Below, piece by piece: positions 7,985 through 16,789 of a stretch of 64,000 bases of DNA. The position numbers and the translations under genes were made by a program. Each line of letters opens with the position of its first letter. Positions within the stretch are counted from its first letter, which is position 1. The stretch is from Denitrificimonas caeni DSM 24390. Its GTDB lineage: Bacteria; Pseudomonadota; Gammaproteobacteria; Pseudomonadales; Pseudomonadaceae. The notes below the pieces were generated by a model. It was not told where the DNA came from, made no database searches, and was given only the letters and a program-made list of their open reading frames with translations. Where the stretch lies: contig NZ_ATXQ01000001.1 in the NCBI RefSeq assembly GCF_000421765.1, positions 1 to 64,000 on the forward strand. The letters run 5' to 3'.

Positions 7985-8884
7985 ATGCTGAAAGGTTTAG
8001 CTATTACCCCACCAGTGCTGGGGCGTATTTCAATTGGGCGCGTTGTAGAAAAGAACGGTAAACGTCTGCCTGAAAAAGATGATCAATTCACTATCACCTC
8101 ACAGGTACAAACCCGTGACGGCTGGTTATTACACCCGCTGAATGATGACCTACGCCAAGAGCAAGAAGGCAAGCTGCGTAGCATTCCGATTCGCTTACTG
8201 TTTAACGAGCCTGAACTAAACTTTCGTGCTGACTACAGTTTGTTTGATCGTAATACTGGCCGCCCGTTATGCGTAGGTAATGGCGAGACCTGTAAGCGTC
8301 AAACGGAAAGCGGTATTCAGTCGTTACCTTGTCCATCACCCGATAGCTGTCCACTGGCACAAGGCAATGCCTGTAAGCCATACGCTCGCTTGAACGTCCT
8401 GATTGGTGACGACGACAGCATGGGCAGCTTCGTGTTTCGCACCACAGGTTTTAACAGCATCCGCACCCTCACTGCTCGCTTGAATTACTTTAAGGCCATC
8501 TCAAACAATCTCTTGTCTTGTCTGCCACTGGAGCTGCGCTTGCGTGGTAAGTCCGCACGCCAAAGCCGTGGTACGCCCATCTTTTACGCTGACATTACGT
8601 TACGTGAAGGGCTGAGCATGAAAGACACTTTAATGGCAGCTAAGCAGCTGCATGAGCAACGTCAGCAAACGGGATTCAATCAAGATGCGCTGGATCACAT
8701 TGCCAGCGCTGGCTTAGGTAATGGAGCCTTTGAAGAGGATGAAGATGACATCAGCGCAATCGTTGAAGAGTTTTACCCTACTGAAAGTAGAGCCAATCAC
8801 GACTTAAAAAGTCAGGTTCTTGCCGAACGATCATTAGCAGAAAAGCTTCACCAAAAAGCGAGTGCGAACGCCAGCAACGCTTAA
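7985..8884 (+). CDS. Cys-rich island protein ('hydrolase or metal-binding protein' type)
   Basis: 299 residues, ATG at 7985 with AAGGAG upstream. The opening PPVLGRISIGRVVEKNGKRL and a Cys cluster at about residues 97-125 (C-x6-C, PCPSPDSCPLAQGNAC) suggest a bound zinc or iron-sulfur cluster. The C-terminal 50 residues are acidic then Lys/Ala rich. Proteins of this type are annotated 'hydrolase or metal-binding protein' in Pseudomonas islands; a resemblance to recombination-directionality-factor-like phage proteins is possible but is inference. It sits between the exonuclease and radC in the conserved island backbone. Confidence 0.7.
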   Translation: MLKGLAITPPVLGRISIGRVVEKNGKRLPEKDDQFTITSQVQTRDGWLLHPLNDDLRQEQEGKLRSIPIRLLFNEPELNFRADYSLFDRNTGRPLCVGNGETCKRQTESGIQSLPCPSPDSCPLAQGNACKPYARLNVLIGDDDSMGSFVFRTTGFNSIRTLTARLNYFKAISNNLLSCLPLELRLRGKSARQSRGTPIFYADITLREGLSMKDTLMAAKQLHEQRQQTGFNQDALDHIASAGLGNGAFEEDEDDISAIVEEFYPTESRANHDLKSQVLAERSLAEKLHQKASANASNA

Positions 8885-8902
8885 TCACACACCCACTATT
8901 TC

Positions 8903-8928
8903 AAGCCACCCATCGAGGTGGCTTTTTT
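8903..8928 (+). terminator. rho-independent terminator ahead of radC
   Basis: AAGCCACC pairs with GGTGGCTT around CATCGA, followed directly by TTTTTT. It ends the 7985 gene. The T tract touches the first in-frame ATG of radC (8929), which argues for the later radC start at 8950. Confidence 0.85.
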
Positions 8929-8949
8929 ATGTCTACAAGGAAAACCATC

Positions 8950-9450
8950 ATGCGCTATCACATGCTTAAAGCCGGTACTGAACCTGGCACCTACGTTATG
9001 GAATCACCAATCGTAACGGAGCACGACATCTTAACGATGGCCAAACAACTCTCACAAAAACGCCTCAGCAAAGGTCGTGCACTCGAAAGCCCACAAGCAG
9101 TTAAGGATCACTTGCGCACGCTGTTGCATGATTATGAGCATGAGGTCTTTGCCGTGCTGCTACTTGATACCAAACATAAGATCATTGGCTTCCACGAGCT
9201 GTTCAGAGGCACGATCGACTCAGCCTCTGTCTACCCGCGTGAAGTGGTAAAGACTGCGCTTGAGCATAACGCTGCAGCCATGATCATCACGCACAATCAT
9301 CCTTCAGGCAATCCAGAACCGAGTCAGGCCGACATCCATCTCACCACCCGTTTAAAGGAGGCGCTGGCACTGGTAGAAGTGCGGGTACTGGACCACATCA
9401 TCGTCGGGACTGATGGGTGCTATTCGCTGGTTGAGAATGGGAATATGTGA
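8950..9450 (+). CDS. radC: RadC-family JAB/MPN domain protein
   Basis: 166 residues from the ATG at 8950, selected because AAGGA lies eight bases upstream while the ATG at 8929 falls in the preceding terminator. The JAMM metalloprotease-like signature is intact: ITHNHPSGNPEPSQAD with the two His and the Asp, preceded by a conserved Glu region (ELFRGTIDSA). Island-borne RadC proteins are commonplace and, despite the historical name, a role in DNA repair is not established. Length matches the short, island type that lacks the N-terminal HhH region. Confidence 0.9.
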   Translation: MRYHMLKAGTEPGTYVMESPIVTEHDILTMAKQLSQKRLSKGRALESPQAVKDHLRTLLHDYEHEVFAVLLLDTKHKIIGFHELFRGTIDSASVYPREVVKTALEHNAAAMIITHNHPSGNPEPSQADIHLTTRLKEALALVEVRVLDHIIVGTDGCYSLVENGNM

Positions 9451-9818
9451 GTGCTCAAGCCAGGCAGCGCAAGCTGCTTGGCTTCAGCTATTGATGCTTT
9501 ATTTTTTGAATGGCTTGATAAATCAGAGCTGTTTTACAATGGCCTTAATGACATCTAGCGCGAAAGGCGAGGCTGTTTTTTACTTGATTCTCAAGCCATG
9601 TTATTTGTTCTTTAGCCCCTGCTCTATTTTCTCGATACAAGGCAGGCTGGTATGCAACTCTAAATCATGCACCAAGGTAATTATCCAATGGACATGCTTG
9701 AATCAGCTTAAACGCAATAAGTGGAAGTGAAACTTCAGAAAAGCCACATTAAAACATGCTATACACAGATAACTTACACTAGCGTAAAGCTACTGAAACA
9801 ACAAAAAGGAACTCGAAA
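9451..9818. other. 368-bp stretch without a convincing gene
   Basis: A plus-strand open frame (9413-9730) overlaps the end of radC in another frame and has no family signal. No repeat, IS end or RNA gene is seen. The last 40 bp carry the ribosome site (AAGGA) of the next gene. Confidence 0.6.
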
Positions 9819-10160
9819 ATGAGTTATAAAACAGCTTTTTCACAAGATTTTGATCTTGGCTTTAAGATAAAAAACTTCCCTGTAGAACTAATAGATAAAA
9901 GCTATCGGAATGATATTTGCCCATCATTTTATTTTAAAATCCAAGACCAGTATTTTGTCTTATGGGTCAACTACAAAGAAAATAACTTAAGAGAAGACCC
10001 TAATACTAAGCGTTACATTATTACCCATGGAGTAAACCTAGGTGACAACGAACACTTAGAGATTTACGACGACAGCAACAAATCAGATATTCTAATGACC
10101 GATAGCATTAGTGAAGTTGAAAGCACAATACGAAAAATGCTGGTAAGCGATAAAGAATAA
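9819..10160 (+). CDS. hypothetical protein
   Basis: 113 residues, ATG at 9819 with AAAAAGGA upstream. The sequence is AT rich, unlike the GC-rich operon that converges on it from the right. It has alternating charged and aromatic residues (PSFYFKIQDQYFVLWVNYKE) and an acidic end, suggesting a small beta-rich cytosolic protein. No signal peptide, membrane segment or recognised domain. Isolated between radC and the 3' end of the DISARM operon; function unknown. Confidence 0.65.
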   Translation: MSYKTAFSQDFDLGFKIKNFPVELIDKSYRNDICPSFYFKIQDQYFVLWVNYKENNLREDPNTKRYIITHGVNLGDNEHLEIYDDSNKSDILMTDSISEVESTIRKMLVSDKE

Positions 10161-10186
10161 TATCCCTATCATTACGCTTAGCACTA

Positions 10187-10948
10187 TTAAATCGGAGACA
10201 CTATTTTCGTGTCTATGAGTGAGCGCAAGTGCTCATCAAGCAACTTTGTAACCCTCCCACCAGAAATCAGAACTCCAGCCTCCATGTTTTTTTCCATAGC
10301 GTGCCCAGTCAAGTTAGCACTGGTGATGAAGCATATATTGCCATCGGCAACGGCAACTTTGGCGTGAACACTTCCGCCGGAAAACGGAGCAGTTTTATCC
10401 TGCCAAGCATAGAGATTAGCAGCCGGAACCAGCGTTCTCATTTTGCCTATCGCATCGAAAGTGATGCTGCCACCATGACTTTTAGACAACTCGAGCAGCA
10501 TAGAGATGACCACACCGCGATCACTTGCCGCGTTCAAAGCCTTAACGATAGTGGACACGTCGTAGGCCACGAAGCTGGTAATGAACAGCGACTGTTCTGC
10601 GGAGTTGATTACCTGCAAAAGCGCTTGCTCTGTTCGACGAGCCGACACGAAAGGTGTCGTCGGACCAGTCCACACAAGTTCAGTGGATTGTTCGAAAGCG
10701 GCTTTGGTGTAAACGTGGCTAGCAGCGATAAGCATTGATGCAAGTTCGTCTGAACCGACTTTGGTGTTTTGCCACGCGACCGCAAGTTGCTCTACCACGG
10801 TGCTGGCCACAGGGGTTCCCACCACGCTCGACAACCCTGTCGCCACCCTGCTGGCATCAATTCGACGAACCCGGGCCGCAACGGCCTGTACTTTCTCAGG
10901 CGAAATCAGAGAGACCAAGGCTGCAATAGCATCCAAAAGCTCATCCAT
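10187..10948 (-). CDS. drmC: DISARM protein DrmC, phospholipase D-like
   Basis: 253 residues from the ATG at 10948, chosen because it lies one base after the drmB stop (TGA-C-ATG); a longer frame from 11035 would overlap drmB by 86 bp. One HKD motif, HAKVAVADGNICFITSANLT, at about residue 200 gives the phospholipase-D-type His, Lys and Asp. A second, degenerate half occurs near TTPFVSARRTEQALLQVINS. DrmC-type proteins are PLD-domain members of DISARM anti-phage systems; in the described system the PLD gene was dispensable for part of the protection. Last gene of the minus-strand operon. Confidence 0.88.
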   Translation of the reverse strand: MDELLDAIAALVSLISPEKVQAVAARVRRIDASRVATGLSSVVGTPVASTVVEQLAVAWQNTKVGSDELASMLIAASHVYTKAAFEQSTELVWTGPTTPFVSARRTEQALLQVINSAEQSLFITSFVAYDVSTIVKALNAASDRGVVISMLLELSKSHGGSITFDAIGKMRTLVPAANLYAWQDKTAPFSGGSVHAKVAVADGNICFITSANLTGHAMEKNMEAGVLISGGRVTKLLDEHLRSLIDTKIVSPI

Positions 10949-10949
10949 G

Positions 10950-12815
10950 TCAGAAACCCTTGAAGAAAGCAGCATTGGAGCATTCGAGTGTTGGCACCAA
11001 GAGCGAGCGATCAAGATAACGGTTGCCTCGCTCACAAGATGTCTCAGCTACTAAACTACAGGCATGACAAGCAGCAACATGAAGTGAGCGATCTTTCTCT
11101 GGATCATGTTCCGAGCAGAGTGGATCCGATGAGCAAATCTTCGAACGATTCAGCGCTTGCTCCAACAGGCGGCCAAGATTTTCAGGCTTGCCAAGATCGA
11201 CGAGACCGCCCAGCGTGCCGTCCGAATCGGCTGCTGCCGTATAGATGAGGATGCCTGCCTGCGGGCTAGCGCCCGACGTGTCGGCATAGATACGTTCACG
11301 AATACTCGCGGCGTTGTATCCACACTCCAGAGCCAGCTCACGAATCAGCAAGTGAGACAGCGTGTGCAGCATCGCATAACGAATGCCGGGGTAGCCCTCG
11401 TTCGGGTCGAGATGGCGCGAATTGCGCCACCCCTTGTGACCACCACGGAGCATCTGATCGACCTTTTTTACACCATCCAGAGCCTCCCACTTGACGAGCG
11501 CGGCTTCGTCGAACTGGATGAAGATTCCTTCACCATGAACCTGGTTGGCTGGCACCCAATCCGGCTTGCTGCGTGACAGGCTTGCCATCTGTGGACGTTC
11601 GTTAGGATCATCGGACTCTTCGGGTGCTTCAACCCGCGTGAACCCCAGCAGCGCATTCACTTCCCGCAAGCGCTCTAGGAGCAAGACTCGGCGGATCTGG
11701 CCCCCGAGACCCGGTGGCGTACCGACCTTCTTGCTCATGAAGTGCGGGTAGTCCGTGGGCGGGTTGGCCTCTGTCAGCACACTCCACTCGGGCTCTTTAA
11801 TGTCGGCCTCACCCACGACATCATGCCCACCGCCGGAGCGATGTATCTCAATGGCTGACCAGATCAAGGCTGCTGCGTACTTGTCTATACCTGGCAGCGC
11901 ACCGGTTTTTTTCAAGGTCTTCACTGTCACCGACACTTCGGCTTCGGAATCCAAATCCTCGAAAAACTCCCAGCCATCCTGGATCAGCTGACTCAGAGGG
12001 TCCTTCGTCTGCGGAATTGCGAGAGCCGAGAGAGTGATTGGGAACCAGCTATTGGTAGCTCCCAATAGAACGGCGCGGGCTTCCTCATCGCATTCGTTGT
12101 CGAAGTGATCTAGGTGCGGATGTCTTCCTCGACAGCCTGGCAGATTCTCTTTTCCGGCTTTACCAAAGGCGTGCGCCATGCTTCTTGATGCAGTACACGC
12201 ATCACACTTCACCCACAGGTTTTCGGTTTGCAGCGACGCACCGCTCTCGAAAAAGCGCAACGTACCCTTGCACGAACTGTTACCACCATGGACGAAGTAG
12301 TGCCACGGAAAATCATCAAGATGGCCATCACGGCAAGCCAACAGGAAACGTGCGGGTACAGCATCCGCATCCTTGGCGGGTTGATCTCCCTTGGATCCAC
12401 GACAGCCTTTATGTACGAAGCGAGTTCGCTCAGGTCTAAAGCGATTCTCCTTTATCTCGAATAACCCGGCGTCAAAGGGCGATAGTAATCCGCACTTCAC
12501 GCAACGCATCCAGCGCGGGAAAGGCCTCACAGGCACACCAATGTTAGCCTCAGCCGACCAAGGGTCGACAAGTTCGCTTTTCTGAAAAGGTGGCATCCGC
12601 AAGTTCTCAACCTGTGCCCCCAAAACTTTACGAACTGCAGCTAGTAGACGCGCCTCTTGAATTGGCTGGCAGCGATCCTTTTCCCACCGATCAATACCAA
12701 GCGTCACCACGGAAAGGCTCGGCAAGTCGATTAAGGCACCTGGGCCGTAAGTCCACAATAACTGGCTTGGGCGTACTTCGCCGACTGGCGTTTTATTATT
12801 GATAATCATATTCAA
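10950..12815 (-). CDS. drmB: DISARM protein DrmB (DUF1998)
   Basis: 621 residues, ATG at 12815 overlapping the drmA stop by 4 bp (ATGA). N-terminal RPSQLLWTYGPGALIDLPSL is the family's usual opening. Cys-rich zinc-binding patterns follow: CVKCG (about residue 105), FLLACRDGHLDDFPW, CDAC (about 205). The C-terminal DUF1998 region has YAMLHTLSHLLIRELALECG and the Cys/His cluster CSSDPLCSEH…CHACSL. DrmB acts with the helicase DrmA; the DrmA-DrmB pair is the core complex of DISARM and is thought to recognise and load on phage DNA. Full length. Confidence 0.95.
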   Translation of the reverse strand: MNMIINNKTPVGEVRPSQLLWTYGPGALIDLPSLSVVTLGIDRWEKDRCQPIQEARLLAAVRKVLGAQVENLRMPPFQKSELVDPWSAEANIGVPVRPFPRWMRCVKCGLLSPFDAGLFEIKENRFRPERTRFVHKGCRGSKGDQPAKDADAVPARFLLACRDGHLDDFPWHYFVHGGNSSCKGTLRFFESGASLQTENLWVKCDACTASRSMAHAFGKAGKENLPGCRGRHPHLDHFDNECDEEARAVLLGATNSWFPITLSALAIPQTKDPLSQLIQDGWEFFEDLDSEAEVSVTVKTLKKTGALPGIDKYAAALIWSAIEIHRSGGGHDVVGEADIKEPEWSVLTEANPPTDYPHFMSKKVGTPPGLGGQIRRVLLLERLREVNALLGFTRVEAPEESDDPNERPQMASLSRSKPDWVPANQVHGEGIFIQFDEAALVKWEALDGVKKVDQMLRGGHKGWRNSRHLDPNEGYPGIRYAMLHTLSHLLIRELALECGYNAASIRERIYADTSGASPQAGILIYTAAADSDGTLGGLVDLGKPENLGRLLEQALNRSKICSSDPLCSEHDPEKDRSLHVAACHACSLVAETSCERGNRYLDRSLLVPTLECSNAAFFKGF

Positions 12816-15800
12816 TCCTCATCCTTCGTTGCGGGACGAGGCTTCCAATCGTGATCGTCCGTGATATGGCTCGTGTTCATAATCAGGCGCACGCCGGGCT
12901 CTACTTCCCGCATCGACATCGGCACTGTCCAGTTGTCCCATGCTTGAATTCCTGGCGACTTTATCAACGCAACGGTCTTGTCTTTCTCTGGGCCACGTTT
13001 CTCATAGGCTAAGATCCGCCCACCTTTGCTGACTTCTTTCGCCCATTCGTCGGCGCGTTCTTTCAGTTCTGTCTCAGCTAACTGCTTACGTGAGTTATCT
13101 TCGGCAACGTTCCCCGCGCGATTCGCCAATACCTTGATGGCATCCGTCATCTCGGTCTGGTTGGACATACTTAGTTGGCCCGCGCCTTCGTTGGGGCTGA
13201 AGATATCGTTCTCAAGGCGCATTAAACTCAGCATCGCGCCTGTCAAACCTCGGTCCATCGCGCGTGGTGAGAACGGCGTTACCGATTGCGCCTCGACGTG
13301 TTTGTAGAACGTGGCGTGATAGTGTTCGAAGGTTTCGTAATGAGACAGGTCGCGCGGTCTTGCCCATGTGAGCACCGTGCAGACCAAGCCTGGGAAAGAA
13401 CGTCCAACGCGGCTGGTGGCCTGAATGTATTCGGCAGTACCTTTGGGTTGACCATTCACGGCCATTAGTCCGAGTCGATTCACGTCGACACCCACAGACA
13501 GCATGTTGGTTGCCAGCACTACATCAATGGCGCGAGTGTCCCCGTCTTGCCACTTGGTTACGTATTTTCCGGCGCCAGTGTCAAACTCAGATTTAAACTT
13601 CACCTCTAAGTTATCGAGATACTTCGGGATATCCTGGCTAGAGACCCGCGAGGTCAGTTCACGAATATTGCTGACACTGCGTTGAGCCAGCGCCGGCCGC
13701 TCCACCATGCTCATTTGAACGCGATAGGAACGCGTCTGCACATCGTCTTCTGCCAACCGCTTCATGCCGCCCAACTCACGCAGGGAGTTGAAATAGCCGA
13801 CCATAGTCATATACGGATCGGCAGGCTCACCAAAGTGATCAAACAGCTCCTGTGCCGCCGTCAGAAATGCCGTGTAGACGCGGATTAGCATCGCCGGGCG
13901 CGAACTACCGGGTGAACACACGCCGAGGTAGCGCCGCCCCGGCTTGTCTTCGATTGGACGCTGTACCGAGAAAAAGTTATCTTCTACATCCAGACCGTGA
14001 GGTGGAAACACCGAAACACGACGCATGAAGACGTTGTTCACCTGCTCTTTGGCTTTGCGCACCGTCGCCGTGGAGGCGATGATCTTCGGCTTGACCGTTT
14101 TACCATCAAGCGACCAACCACACAGCTCGTCCACAGCGGTCTCATACAAACCCACCATGGTGCCCAGCGGACCACTAATCAGGTGAAACTCATCCTGAAT
14201 AATTAAGTCGGGTGGACGTATCGGATGAATGGCCCTTACCTTTGAGGAAGGAAGCCCCTTGCCAGCTTGGTGATTGCCATTGCAGTCGGCACCTTGCCAG
14301 AGCAGGCCGTGGCGCTCGCATTCCTGACCTGCACGGCCAAACAGCGTACGCACCTGTCCACGCCACGCCATCATGGCGAACTTGTCTACCGTGGCAATCA
14401 TCATGGTGGGGGGGCGGTGATACATTTCTTCGTCCACCACCAGTACAGGAATTCCAGGATGCGACTGCTTGCTGGATTTACCTTTAGAAAAGTCACATCG
14501 ACCTTTTTTATCGCCACAATAGACAAACGTTCGTCCACGACCTTTGTCGATCTCAACGTCTCGCCCCGGGGCTACTTCTGAGCCGCACCATGGACAACTG
14601 GTGAGCTGCGCAGGTGATGCCGCGCCAGCATTGTATTTGCCGGGGTTGCGCACATCTTCAATCGCTCGATGGCTATCCTCGGTTGTACCCGGTGTAACCT
14701 TGTTGCCAACCCACAGGCCGATGGTAAAGGGTTCCGTGCCGAGGGATTTGTCGCCCCTGTCCAGCGCCTCTCGGCGCAATACTTCCATGGCGCAAATCAA
14801 CGCTGTGGCGCGCTGGAACTGCTGTAGCGTCAACAGACGCAGCGTATATCGCATGATCACAGCCAAGCCGCGTGAGCTGTCGTAGCCACCCAAGTTGCCC
14901 TGCATGCGTCGAATGGCCATGGTGAAGGCTGCAACACCCAAATAGGCTTCCGTTTTACCACCACCTGTTGGGAACCACAGTAAGTCCGCATAGGCTTCAA
15001 CGGGCTGAACTCGATCTGGGTGACTCGGGTCGGCCAGCGATGGGATTGAAAGCAGCAGAAACGCCAACTGGAATGGACGCCAACTACGATTTTTTAGCAC
15101 ATCGAACTTATCAATGGTGACATCTTCACCCCGACGCATGGCCAGCGCATATTGGCTGCGCACGCGTTGCGTCGCCATGGCTTGGTTGGCGAACCGGAAT
15201 GCCGCCAGCGCTTTTTCGTTTTCCTTTAACGCATCAATACCTTGCTGCAGGCGCGTATGAATCCCCTGGCAGCGATCCATCGCTTGTTGCGATTGGGTAT
15301 CATAACCGGTGATTTCGGAACCTACCCGAGCGCGCTGTTCATCTATCCACGCAGCATAATCCTTGGTGAGCATACTCAAGGCGTCAACCAACGGATCGAT
15401 ATCCAATGTCGCTAGGCGCTGCATATCGAGCAAACCACTGCTGACCATTTCGCGCATCGCCGGCCGATCGCTCGGGTCAAGCCCAGGGGTCTCCGTTACC
15501 TGCACTTCGTACTGCGGCATTACCGTGGTGCGTACCTCTGTGGCCAGCGTGACGTCGTCTGCGGTTTCGGCATGGACGGCAACACCATGACCCACCGCGA
15601 ATTCCACGCGGTTGCGGTAAATCATCTCGAGAGCTTCGCGTTCGGGGTCCATACCGTCGGCATCCAGCACTGGCCTGCGCCGGAAGATAGCGCGCTTGGT
15701 GGCATCCTCCTCAGAGCGCACGATCAGCTCCGGCTGGAACACCCACGCCATATCGCGGTTGGTGTCTGGTTCCTCTTGCGCATTCACCAAGAACAAAGTG

Positions 15801-16777
15801 ACAAGCCGATCACCATTGGTATTCTTAGCTCGCACGGAGCCTTGAACGCGCACCTCAGAAAATTCTTTGTCAGGGGCCTGATGCGGTATTACGCCCTCGA
15901 TCAGCGGCAGTAAAATCTTGCCGCCACAGGGAATGCGTTGCCACACTTTCGCTTTCTGGCCATTGGATTTAAGTAATTCATGATCACTGTTGGGAACGCG
16001 CTCGTAGCGACCCCAGCGCGCTTCAATCTCAATTTTATCGGCATCACCATCCACACAAAACGTCATGCCAAGGCTGCTGGGAACCAGCGACTGGTTACTG
16101 GCAGCATCAATTTCATCACCAGAATCTGACTCTGGTTCTACACGCCCGGTGGCGGTTCCAAACTCTGCGCCAGGCTCATGCCGCCCAGGGGCCTTGGTCT
16201 CGGTGGGTTCTTCCGCATCTTCATTGGCTAATGGTCCATCCAGCCCCTCAATACCGCCTTGAGCAGCTTCACGCGGAGCCAGTTTGCCAACCAGATAGCG
16301 GTCGCGTACACCCATATCAACGATACGTTCATTGGGGCCGCCAGCTGGCCCCAGCAAATCATCCATCACGGCCAACTGCAGTAGCTCGCGGATATAGGCC
16401 TGATCCTCAATGGCTGGCACTTCCGCGATAGTCTTGTGCAATGCCTTAGGGAGCGTCTCCAGAAAATCAGTCCATTGAACACGTCCAACACTGCTGGTGG
16501 ATGGCGGAGTGAGCGATGTTAGACCAATCGAAACGGCTGGTTCGACCAACAACATGCGGTCGAAGTAGAACGTGGTAGCTTCCAGATCAGACCTAACCCT
16601 CAGTACCCGCCCAACCCGCGTAATATTCCCAGCAGTGTTCAGCACCAACACCCAGTCGTCCTCGACGATGGCTTGATAAAGTGAACGCTCGCCTTTCAAT
16701 CGTAGTGTATAAGGCACCAGTGTGTGATCGGCAGCGGGATCCTGATCAACAATGATCCATGCATTGGTTGTTGTCAT
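12812..16777 (-). CDS. drmA: DISARM helicase DrmA
   Basis: 1321 residues. SF2 helicase motifs are intact: motif I WFPTGGGKTEAYLG (about 600), motif II IIQDEFHLI (about 862), and motif VI QATSRVGRSFPGL (about 1120). A Cys4-type zinc ribbon (CPWCG … CGDKKGRC) is inserted near 730-765. The first 550 residues carry the long DrmA N-terminal region. DrmA is the helicase partner of DrmB in DISARM and may translocate on DNA. Here it follows the GHKL-ATPase gene by 12 bp rather than drmMI directly. High GC relative to both island flanks. Confidence 0.95.
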   Translation of the reverse strand: MTTTNAWIIVDQDPAADHTLVPYTLRLKGERSLYQAIVEDDWVLVLNTAGNITRVGRVLRVRSDLEATTFYFDRMLLVEPAVSIGLTSLTPPSTSSVGRVQWTDFLETLPKALHKTIAEVPAIEDQAYIRELLQLAVMDDLLGPAGGPNERIVDMGVRDRYLVGKLAPREAAQGGIEGLDGPLANEDAEEPTETKAPGRHEPGAEFGTATGRVEPESDSGDEIDAASNQSLVPSSLGMTFCVDGDADKIEIEARWGRYERVPNSDHELLKSNGQKAKVWQRIPCGGKILLPLIEGVIPHQAPDKEFSEVRVQGSVRAKNTNGDRLVTLFLVNAQEEPDTNRDMAWVFQPELIVRSEEDATKRAIFRRRPVLDADGMDPEREALEMIYRNRVEFAVGHGVAVHAETADDVTLATEVRTTVMPQYEVQVTETPGLDPSDRPAMREMVSSGLLDMQRLATLDIDPLVDALSMLTKDYAAWIDEQRARVGSEITGYDTQSQQAMDRCQGIHTRLQQGIDALKENEKALAAFRFANQAMATQRVRSQYALAMRRGEDVTIDKFDVLKNRSWRPFQLAFLLLSIPSLADPSHPDRVQPVEAYADLLWFPTGGGKTEAYLGVAAFTMAIRRMQGNLGGYDSSRGLAVIMRYTLRLLTLQQFQRATALICAMEVLRREALDRGDKSLGTEPFTIGLWVGNKVTPGTTEDSHRAIEDVRNPGKYNAGAASPAQLTSCPWCGSEVAPGRDVEIDKGRGRTFVYCGDKKGRCDFSKGKSSKQSHPGIPVLVVDEEMYHRPPTMMIATVDKFAMMAWRGQVRTLFGRAGQECERHGLLWQGADCNGNHQAGKGLPSSKVRAIHPIRPPDLIIQDEFHLISGPLGTMVGLYETAVDELCGWSLDGKTVKPKIIASTATVRKAKEQVNNVFMRRVSVFPPHGLDVEDNFFSVQRPIEDKPGRRYLGVCSPGSSRPAMLIRVYTAFLTAAQELFDHFGEPADPYMTMVGYFNSLRELGGMKRLAEDDVQTRSYRVQMSMVERPALAQRSVSNIRELTSRVSSQDIPKYLDNLEVKFKSEFDTGAGKYVTKWQDGDTRAIDVVLATNMLSVGVDVNRLGLMAVNGQPKGTAEYIQATSRVGRSFPGLVCTVLTWARPRDLSHYETFEHYHATFYKHVEAQSVTPFSPRAMDRGLTGAMLSLMRLENDIFSPNEGAGQLSMSNQTEMTDAIKVLANRAGNVAEDNSRKQLAETELKERADEWAKEVSKGGRILAYEKRGPEKDKTVALIKSPGIQAWDNWTVPMSMREVEPGVRLIMNTSHITDDHDWKPRPATKDED

Positions 16778-16789
16778 ACGCTGATTTCC

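Noticed and set aside
9413-9730. Plus-strand 105-codon frame after radC
   Set aside because: Overlaps radC in another frame, has no ribosome site and a low-complexity hydrophobic product without family resemblance.
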